Below, in pieces: positions 34,001 to 39,627 of a stretch of DNA of 39,627 nucleotides. This stretch comes from Mesorhizobium ciceri WSM4083 (GTDB taxonomy: Bacteria > Pseudomonadota > Alphaproteobacteria > Rhizobiales > Rhizobiaceae). The stretch lies in contig NZ_JAFG01000021.1 in assembly GCF_000519305.1 (NCBI RefSeq), positions 1 to 39,627 of the forward strand. Direction: 5' to 3'. The position numbers and the translations under genes are program-made. Each line of letters opens with the position of its first letter. Positions within the stretch are counted from its first letter, which is position 1. The notes under the pieces are model-generated. The model saw only the letters and a list, made by a program, of their open reading frames with translations, ran no database searches and was not told where the DNA came from.

Positions 34001-37000
34001 CGGTAGGTTGCAGACGGAAGTAGCCGAGATCTGGAAGGACTTGCTGAAGCTGGACACCGTCGACGTTGAGGACAATTTCTTCGATGTTGGCGGACATTCC
34101 CTGGCTGTCGTTCAGGTTCAGGCGCGTATCCAAGATCGTCTGGGCATTGATTGCAAGATTTTGGAACTTTTCGAGCACCCCACCATAAGAACGCTCGCTG
34201 CGCATTTGGCCTCAACTCAAGCAGCCCCTCCCGCAGCTGAAGCGTTTAAGAACACAATTGGTTCTGCCGGAAGCCGAATGGAGCCCAAACTGGACCGCAA
34301 TGCTGTTGCGATCATTGGTATGGCGGGCAGGTTCCCGGGGGCGGAGAACGTCGATCAATTCTGGAACAACCTGGTCAATGGCATAGAGTCCATCACAGAC
34401 TTGGATGAACAGACGTTGCGAGAAGCTGGCGTCGACCCTCACACTTTGCGCACCCCTAATTATGTAAGGCGCGAAGCCGTTATCAGCGGAGTTGATCTGT
34501 TTGACGCGGCGTTTTTCGGCATCTCGCCTAAGGAAGCAGTGTGGATGGACCCGCAACAGCGAATCCTGCTGGAAACGGTATATCAGGCGCTCGACCATGC
34601 GGGATACGGAGCGCGCGAGAGGGCAGGAGACCGTGTCGGTGTCTTTGCTGGCGTGGGGGCGAACCACTATCTCGCTGACCGCGAACTAGGCCGTGACCTG
34701 CTCGATTCAGAGAAGTTACAGATCCGCATTCTCAATGGCAGCGATTTCACGACGACGCGCATCGCCTATAAGCTCAACTTGACCGGTCCCTGCGTGTCAG
34801 TTCAGACGGCCTGCTCCACTTCGTTAGTTGCTGTTCACCTCGCTTGCCAGAGTCTGCGCAGCAATGAGTGCGATATGGCGCTGGCAGGCGGCGCATCGAT
34901 TTCCTTGCCCCATGGAAAAGGCTATCTGCATCAAGAAGGCCATATCTTGTCGCCCGACGGCCACTGCCGTGCGTTCGATACTAAAGCACAAGGAACGGTG
35001 AGAGGCAGCGGAGCAGCAGCCGTCGTGCTCAAGCGGCTCAGCGATGCCTGTAGAGACGGTGACTATATCTGGGCAGTCATAAAGGGGACCGCCATCAACA
35101 ATGACGGCGCCGCCAAGATAGGGTTCACCGCCCCCAGCGCCGACGGACAGGCTGCGGTGATTCAAGCCGCCCTCACCGATGCTGATGTCTCTGCGGACAC
35201 CATTGGTTATGTGGAGGCGCATGGTACGGGAACCTATCTTGGAGACCCCATCGAAATCTCTGGCCTGACCAAGGCCTTTCGTACGCAGACCGCAAAAAAA
35301 CAATTCTGTGCAATAGGTTCGGTAAAAACAAATATAGGCCACTTAGACGCCGCAGCGGGTGTAACGGGATTGATCAAGGTTGCCACGATGCTGAACAAGG
35401 AGGTCATTCCCGCTAGCCTACATTTCGATACACCTAATCCAAACATTGACTTTCAGGATAGCCCGGTACTCGTAAACAAGACCCGCACCGCTTGGTCCAA
35501 AGGTGATGCGCCAAGACGCGGCGGGGTTAGCTCATTTGGAATTGGTGGCACGAACGCGCACGCGATTCTCGAGGAGGCTCCGCCGCGAACCGGCGAGCAC
35601 GCCAGTCGCAGGCCGCACGTGTTTCCGGTATCGGCGGCGAGCAGGTCGGCAATGACCGAAATGCTGCGGCAACTGGCCGGCTTTATGCGCCGAAGCGATG
35701 TTCAGCACAGCGCAGCAAATATCGCATACACGCTGCAACAGGGTCGAGCCGCTCTGAGATATCGCGCAAGTTTTGTCGGATCCGATCCGGTGGAACTAGC
35801 CGACCAAATCGACAAGGCGGCACTGCAGGCGGGCATGACGCGAGAGGTCTCAAGCAGTGAACCCCGCGTCGTGTTCATGTTCTCCGGCCAAGGTGGGCAG
35901 CAGATTGGAATGGGTCGGGAGCTATATGAACAAGAGCCGGTATTCCGCAGCGCCATCGACGAATGCGCAAAGTGGCTTAGCGAGCTCGCACATGTCGATT
36001 TTCGCGCTCTGCTCTACAGGAAAGGCAAATCCAATGGCGAGTTTGAGCCCCAGCTGGAAGTCGTCATGCAGCCCGTCATCTTCGCTACGCAATATGCAAT
36101 GGCGAAGCTCTTCATCTCGTGGGGCATTTTCCCTGCAGCTGTGATCGGCCACAGCATCGGAGAATTTGCAGCCGCTCATATTGCGGGCATCATCTCGCTA
36201 CCCGATGCCATCCGCCTGACAATGAAAAGAGGGCAGTTAACGTCGCATGTGCCTGCCGGCGGGATTGTTGCAGTCCATCTGTCGCCGGAAGAACTCCAGC
36301 CATATTGGGATGAACGCCTGTCGTTGGCCGCCATAAACGGGCCGCGTCGGTGCCTCGTTTCGGGGCCCGCATCCGAGATCGCGGCGTTTCAAAAGCTATT
36401 GGGGGCTGGATCCATTGCGAGCAAACGAATACATGCAAGTCATGCTGTGCATTCGTCCATGCTTGATCCAATCCTGCAAGAGTTTAGGCTCCATGCCGAG
36501 CAAGTCGAGTTACATGCGCCGCAAATGCCTTTCATGTCGACTGTGCTGGGTGACTGGCTTGCGGCGGACGTGCCGCCTGATGGCAGCTATTGGGTCCGCA
36601 ATCTGCGCGAGACGGTGCAGTTTCATCAGGCTTTCGATCGCCTGATGCAATCGGGCTATCAGTTATTCGTTGAGATGGGGCCTGGCACAGCCCTGACCAG
36701 ACATTCAAAACAGTTCAAGTCAAAAAGCGACCTGCGCAGCCCCATCAGCTTTCCAGCCATGCCAGGAGACGATCATGGGAAAGGTGATCACGCGAAGCTG
36801 TTGCAGATGGTGGGCAAGCTTTGGACCTGCGGCGTTCGCATTGATTGGTCTTGCCTGCACCACCAGAAGCTCCCGCAGCGCACTCCCCTCCCACCTTATC
36901 CTTTTGACCGGAAGCGTTATTGGCTCGATGCGGCCGCCGCCAAGCAGCGGGAACGAAATGCGGATTTGAATCGACGTAATACGGCGGCGCTATCGGTCGC

Positions 37001-38135
37001 TTGCTCGGGTGGCAACGAAGAAGCGCGCGGTCCGATCGCGGTTGAGACATCTGACAAAGCAGCTTTGGGCCGCCAAATTGCGGAAGTCTATCGGGACATT
37101 TTGGGTTTGGATGACGTTGCCCTGACCGACAGCTTCTTTGATCTTGGAGGCGATTCATTAAGTGCTTTGAGCGTAATCGATCGCATCGAGCAGCTTACGG
37201 GAGAGAGATTGGCCGTTTCTCGGCTGTGGGAGCAGCAGACACCGAGAGAACTCGCGATGGCCCTCTCGAAGACCCGCGGAAGCTCACGTCCGAGCGCATT
37301 GGTGCCAATACAAACCGGCGGTTCGTGGACGCCTCTTTTTTGCCCACACCCTTTTGGCGGGCATGTGCTCTTCTATACCCCTCTTGCTGAAGCACTGGGC
37401 GCGAAACAGCCGCTCTTCGGTCTCCAGGCACGCGGTTTGAACGGTGAGGCAAAGCCTCACCTGAGCATTCCGGAGATGGCGCGGGAATATGTTGAAGCCA
37501 TCAAATGCGTTCAGCCACGCGGCCCTTATCAGCTCGCGGGCTTGTCTATGGGCGGCAGCATTGCTTGGGAAATGGCCTGTCAATTGCGCGATGCTGGTGA
37601 CGAGGTAGCAACCCTTGCACTGCTCGATGCTAAAGCGCTTCACAAGCATGAAGAAGTCGCAAGCGGCCGGTATCATCGCCTGCTCGGCAACAACCCCATT
37701 CCTGATTGGCTAAGCGAGCAAGCGATCACAATGAGCGTCCTTTTTCCCGCGCTCAAAAAACATTGGCGAAAGCTGAAATCGATCAAACGTGAGCGTCAGG
37801 TGATGGCCTTACACGATTTCGGAAGGCAAGCTGGCCATGTCCCAAAAATGAGCGACACACAGCTCGATCATATCCTGACGATTGCCGAGGCAAATAGAAT
37901 TGCGCTGCGTGATTATACACCTCGGCCCAACGACAGCAGGGCCATTCTTTTTGCGGCCAAGAAGGGCCTGCGCGCCTCCTCCAATCTACCTGATGGCGAT
38001 CTTGGGTGGAAGCAGTTCGCGCGGGGCGGCCTGGAAATTCACGAGGTTCCAGGTAACCATTACACGATGGTCGCTCCGCCGCATGTGAACGCCCTTGCGA
38101 AGATACTTGCTAACTTTCTCGATCGAAACGACTAG
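31068..38135 (+). CDS. hybrid NRPS-PKS, C-A-PCP-KS-AT-ACP-TE
   Basis: 2355 residues, one NRPS module plus one PKS module. Condensation domain about 1-440 with HHIISDG at 134-140. Adenylation about 460-960: TSGSTG at 627-632, YGPTE at 760, Lys956 in NRSGK. PCP Ser1011 (GGHS). Ketosynthase about 1078-1505: Cys1249 (TACSTS), His1385 (EAHGTGT), His1425 (NIGH). Acyltransferase about 1600-1900: Ser1696 (GHSIGE), HAVH at 1792, which favours malonyl-CoA. ACP Ser2030 (GGDS). Thioesterase: Ser2160 (GLSMGG), His2331 (GNHYTM). No reductive domain. It should extend an acylated or free amino acid by one malonate and release a beta-keto product. The adenylation code, read by eye, is roughly DAFGISSVYK, not one I recognise. 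Start at 31068 with GGGGA upstream; TTG 31053 rejected. Confidence 0.95.
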   Translation: MDSITRPLSHGQLGLWLHHQRRPTGSEYNLPVELRVKAPFDIDALRRALQSLIDRHEMLRTTFHQEGEHVVQRIHRTACLSFHVIRLPGVEEVEFHQSIAAEARSPFDLEHGPMVRAHLFIRSAAEEILLLNFHHIISDGYSIRTFLREFGRLYQACCDNADMPGLATAASYGDFVAWQESLLAGDDGKRMWAYWRGQFVDHEPDLAIPTDRPRAALATHTGSVFSLDIEMPLIARLKRLAHKEKVTLATVLLATYYVLLHRYGEQDDITVYVPRLGRPAGNFSETFGYFVTLGALRQNLSGNPIFLDHLHQVRHLMRCARSHEYFPLPLLLEKLKLPAAPGNPLAQAVFNFTPEAVSSLGFTPCGVDLSGLPAQIRLCETDTWIDLDFRILAGKDSVRLNIVYNADLWNRSTIERLAKHYCLLLEAIAAEPERRIGDYRLLTQEEEHHLLHGLNDTSAVFPSDICLHNLIEAQAAAYPDNIAVSCPSETLSYAVLEQRANRLARHLILKGVRLRDVVGILVERSCDLIVGFLAILKVGAVYLPLDPRLPAGRLRFMLRDAGATAVISMTELKEQTFGKDLSGLNIEGANGYAVVLLDRDCTKIALHEVTPPHCLAGPSDLAYVIYTSGSTGQPKGVMVEHRSACNMTEDLRRTYQLGPDCRVLQFASCGFDASLFDFMLALSSGGRLCLAPPSASLPGAELAEFMRRERITAAGLTPTAWTSLPSTDLPDLTVIKSGGEPLPSSLIERWGEKCRIFNSYGPTETTVYCIRTEVKAGEQRPPIGRPAINTHAYILDRYGNPAPVGAIGQLCIGGVGIARGYINHDELTREAFRPNPFDANPQSRLYRTGDRARYRSDGMIEFLGRKDGQIKIRGMRVELAEIEQCLMEHENVRACCVMLRGSSDENASLTAYVARRRDSSKDTDELQSFLRAALPSYMVPSHFVFLPQLPTNRSGKIDRRALPEPRNVSKFKAATFPTGRLQTEVAEIWKDLLKLDTVDVEDNFFDVGGHSLAVVQVQARIQDRLGIDCKILELFEHPTIRTLAAHLASTQAAPPAAEAFKNTIGSAGSRMEPKLDRNAVAIIGMAGRFPGAENVDQFWNNLVNGIESITDLDEQTLREAGVDPHTLRTPNYVRREAVISGVDLFDAAFFGISPKEAVWMDPQQRILLETVYQALDHAGYGARERAGDRVGVFAGVGANHYLADRELGRDLLDSEKLQIRILNGSDFTTTRIAYKLNLTGPCVSVQTACSTSLVAVHLACQSLRSNECDMALAGGASISLPHGKGYLHQEGHILSPDGHCRAFDTKAQGTVRGSGAAAVVLKRLSDACRDGDYIWAVIKGTAINNDGAAKIGFTAPSADGQAAVIQAALTDADVSADTIGYVEAHGTGTYLGDPIEISGLTKAFRTQTAKKQFCAIGSVKTNIGHLDAAAGVTGLIKVATMLNKEVIPASLHFDTPNPNIDFQDSPVLVNKTRTAWSKGDAPRRGGVSSFGIGGTNAHAILEEAPPRTGEHASRRPHVFPVSAASRSAMTEMLRQLAGFMRRSDVQHSAANIAYTLQQGRAALRYRASFVGSDPVELADQIDKAALQAGMTREVSSSEPRVVFMFSGQGGQQIGMGRELYEQEPVFRSAIDECAKWLSELAHVDFRALLYRKGKSNGEFEPQLEVVMQPVIFATQYAMAKLFISWGIFPAAVIGHSIGEFAAAHIAGIISLPDAIRLTMKRGQLTSHVPAGGIVAVHLSPEELQPYWDERLSLAAINGPRRCLVSGPASEIAAFQKLLGAGSIASKRIHASHAVHSSMLDPILQEFRLHAEQVELHAPQMPFMSTVLGDWLAADVPPDGSYWVRNLRETVQFHQAFDRLMQSGYQLFVEMGPGTALTRHSKQFKSKSDLRSPISFPAMPGDDHGKGDHAKLLQMVGKLWTCGVRIDWSCLHHQKLPQRTPLPPYPFDRKRYWLDAAAAKQRERNADLNRRNTAALSVACSGGNEEARGPIAVETSDKAALGRQIAEVYRDILGLDDVALTDSFFDLGGDSLSALSVIDRIEQLTGERLAVSRLWEQQTPRELAMALSKTRGSSRPSALVPIQTGGSWTPLFCPHPFGGHVLFYTPLAEALGAKQPLFGLQARGLNGEAKPHLSIPEMAREYVEAIKCVQPRGPYQLAGLSMGGSIAWEMACQLRDAGDEVATLALLDAKALHKHEEVASGRYHRLLGNNPIPDWLSEQAITMSVLFPALKKHWRKLKSIKRERQVMALHDFGRQAGHVPKMSDTQLDHILTIAEANRIALRDYTPRPNDSRAILFAAKKGLRASSNLPDGDLGWKQFARGGLEIHEVPGNHYTMVAPPHVNALAKILANFLDRND

Positions 38136-38449
38136 TAGCTCTGCACAGAGGATTTGACAGGTTCGATGGGTTGCAACCTGGGTAGGCTATCGGGTTCGAC
38201 GAGCAGTTCGATGCTTCGTGCAACACCAGGCTGTCTGCGGATCAATCCGGCACGCTCGAGGGTGAGCACCATCTGATGGACGGAAGGCGCGGTGACGCCG
38301 AAGAAGCGTTGCATGTCGCGTTCGGCCGGCGGCTGGCGGTTGACCTGCATGTAAGCCCAGATGAAGGCGAGATACTGCCCCTGTTTGTCGGTGAATCGGG
38401 GTCGGGCAGGCGGCTGTCGGTCAAGCAATTGATTCATTTGTCGATTCAT
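38132..38449 (-). CDS. LexA/MarR-like winged-helix protein carried by the IS630 element
   Basis: 105 residues from the ATG at 38449 (a second ATG is at 38437). RFTDKQGQYLAFIWAYMQVN is followed by RQPPAERDMQRFFGVTAPSV, HQMVLTLERAGLIRRQPG and ARSIELLV. This is a LexA-type N-terminal winged helix without protease or dimer domains. It is divergent from the transposase, with 33 bases between the starts, and its TAG stop uses bases of the target CTAG at the element end. It probably represses the transposase or its own promoter (inference). A 344-codon frame containing it extends antisense through the transposase; only this C-terminal third has family sequence. Confidence 0.8.
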   Translation of the reverse strand: MNRQMNQLLDRQPPARPRFTDKQGQYLAFIWAYMQVNRQPPAERDMQRFFGVTAPSVHQMVLTLERAGLIRRQPGVARSIELLVEPDSLPRLQPIEPVKSSVQSY

Positions 38450-39624
38450 CCGGAACCTCCGCACCCGAAGGAGGCCATCCGGATGAATATACGCTATCGC
38501 GTCGATCTCGACCAACCCGAACGCGACGAACTCATGAGCATACTGCGCAGCGGCAAGCATCCGGCGCGCAAGCTCAAGCGGGCACAGATCCTGCTCGCCG
38601 CCGATGCCAGCCACAGCGACGAGACCATTGCGACGACGGTGGTGGTCGGCGGCTCCACGGTCTACCGCACCAAGCGCCGTTTCGTGGAGATGGGTCTGGA
38701 GGCGGCGCTCAGCGAAGAGCCGCGCCCCGGCGCGGAGCGCAAGCTGAGCGGCAAGGAGGAAGCCTTGCTGGTGGCCACCGCCTGCTCCAACCCGCCGCCC
38801 GGGCGGGCCCGCTGGACACTGGAGCTGCTGGCCGACGCGTTCGTCAAGCTGACCGAGCATGAGCAACTGTCGCGCGAGACAGTGCGCCGGCGCTTGGCCG
38901 AGAACGATCTCAAGCCGTGGCGCAAGGACATGTGGTGCATTCCCAAGGTCAACGCCGAGTATGTCGCGCGCATGGAGGATGTGCTCGACCTCTATGCCGA
39001 GACACCCGATCCGGCGCGGCCGGTCGTGTGCTTCGACGAAAGCCCGACCCAGCTCATAGGCGAAGTGCGCCAGCCCATCCCAGCCGCACCGGGCAGGCTG
39101 GAGCGCTATGACTGCGAGTACAAGCGCAACGGCACCGCCAACCTGTTCGTCTTCCTCGACGCGCACCGCTCATGGCGCAAGGTGAAGGTCACCGAGCGGC
39201 GCGCGGCCGACGACTTTGCCCACTGCATGCGCGACCTCGTCGACATCCATTATCCCGAGGCCGAGCGCATCCGGGTCGTCCTCGACAATCTGTCGACCCA
39301 CTCGCCCGCCGCGCTCTATCAGGCCCTGCCGCCATCACAGGCGCGACGCATCCTGCGACGGCTGGAGTTTCACTACACGCCCAAGCACGCCAGCTGGCTC
39401 AACATGGTCGAGATCGAGATCAGCGTCCTGCGCAGCCAGTGCCTCGACCGTCGCATCGAAAGCCGCGATAGCCTCGTCGCCGAGGTCGCCGCCTGGCAAC
39501 ACCAACGAAACGCCAGTGGCGCCCGCATCAACTGGATGTTCTCAACCCAACAGGCCCGCCTCAAAATGGCCAAGGCCTACCCAAAGCCAACCGTCAAAGA
39601 GTCATAATCTCTGTGCAGAGGTAC
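38135..39624 (+). mobile_element. IS630-family element inserted at the NRPS-PKS stop codon
   Basis: A 1490-bp element. The terminal inverted repeats GTAGCTCTGCACAGAG (38135-38150) and its reverse complement with one mismatch (39609-39624) enclose both genes. Flanking TA dinucleotides (38133-38134 and 39625-39626) and the outer C and G rebuild the CTAG target typical of IS630. The window ends one base after the target. Confidence 0.92.
38483..39607 (+). CDS. IS630-family transposase
   Basis: 374 residues from the ATG at 38483. The N-terminal paired HTH domains (LKRAQILLAADASHSDETIA, VVGGSTVYRTKRRFVEMG) are followed by a DDE core: Asp185 (CFDESPTQL), Asp268 (VLDNLSTHS) and Glu310 (SWLNMVEIEI). 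The triad and the HYTPKHASWLN context are typical and complete. The open frame extends further upstream to 38276, but it overlaps the divergent regulator gene and lacks family sequence. It mobilises the element by cut-and-paste at CTAG/TA. It looks intact and so the element may be active. Confidence 0.95.
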   Translation: MNIRYRVDLDQPERDELMSILRSGKHPARKLKRAQILLAADASHSDETIATTVVVGGSTVYRTKRRFVEMGLEAALSEEPRPGAERKLSGKEEALLVATACSNPPPGRARWTLELLADAFVKLTEHEQLSRETVRRRLAENDLKPWRKDMWCIPKVNAEYVARMEDVLDLYAETPDPARPVVCFDESPTQLIGEVRQPIPAAPGRLERYDCEYKRNGTANLFVFLDAHRSWRKVKVTERRAADDFAHCMRDLVDIHYPEAERIRVVLDNLSTHSPAALYQALPPSQARRILRRLEFHYTPKHASWLNMVEIEISVLRSQCLDRRIESRDSLVAEVAAWQHQRNASGARINWMFSTQQARLKMAKAYPKPTVKES

Positions 39625-39627
39625 TAG

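Noticed and set aside
38132..39166. 344-codon minus-strand frame
   Set aside because: Only its last 105 codons have family sequence and a proper start. The rest is antisense to the IS630 transposase core.
1..39627. tRNA, rRNA or other structural RNA genes
   Set aside because: No tRNA-like cloverleaf sequence or tRNA-derived attachment site was noticed on either strand; a dedicated search program was not available.

Overview
The window looks like an accessory, insertion-sequence-rich stretch of an alphaproteobacterial genome, most likely a rhizobial-type symbiosis island, plasmid or similar genomic island. The reasons are moderate-to-high GC coding sequence, IS66, IS21, IS256, IS630 and IS110 remnants of the kind common in Rhizobiales, and a recombinase-in-trio (RIT) element. 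The organism is inferred from gene families only; there is no rRNA, tRNA or core gene to fix it.

Layout. (1) 1-3414: a nest of insertion sequences. An intact IS256-family element (1095-2393) sits with a 9-bp duplication inside a second IS256-family element (319-2960), which sits inside a decayed IS630-type transposase. A different IS630 relic follows. (2) 3553-12574: a catabolic locus. hyuB/hyuA (ATP-dependent hydantoinase/ketone-carboxylase type) lie divergent from a GntR/FCD regulator. An operon follows of MFE2-type SDR, DUF35 protein, Cys-less thiolase-like protein and acyl-CoA ligase. Both minus-strand operons start just downstream of the same dyad, ATAC-N5-GTAT, so the GntR protein probably controls both. 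The gene set suggests carboxylation or activation of a ketone or amide, CoA ligation, and C-C cleavage. (3) 12600-19232: IS110 and IS21 relics separating three cargo genes: an ATP-grasp ligase, an M81 (MlrC-type) metallopeptidase and a SAM methyltransferase. (4) 19240-28652: a Russian doll. An IS21 istA gene is interrupted by an IS66 element (8-bp duplication GCAGCAGC). Its tnpB is interrupted by a RIT element with three tyrosine recombinases and 87-bp perfect inverted repeats, and its tnpC is interrupted by a 2.58-kb serine-recombinase element. Every host reading frame can be rejoined exactly. (5) 28827-38135: an SDR, a frameshifted Sfp-type phosphopantetheinyl transferase, and one 2355-residue NRPS-PKS (C-A-PCP-KS-AT-ACP-TE). 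(6) 38135-39624: an IS630-family element carrying a small LexA/MarR-like winged-helix gene, inserted at the CTAG that contains the stop codon of the NRPS-PKS.

Most striking observations. The serine-recombinase element has its attachment site inside a gene. The ATG and Shine-Dalgarno of its first gene lie at the left end and the body at the right end, and they fuse in frame only when the element is circular. The single-module NRPS-PKS may make a small aminoacyl-polyketide that I cannot match to a known product; the PPTase next to it appears dead. The shared operator and the Cys-less thiolase/DUF35 pair point to a coordinated and possibly undescribed catabolic pathway.
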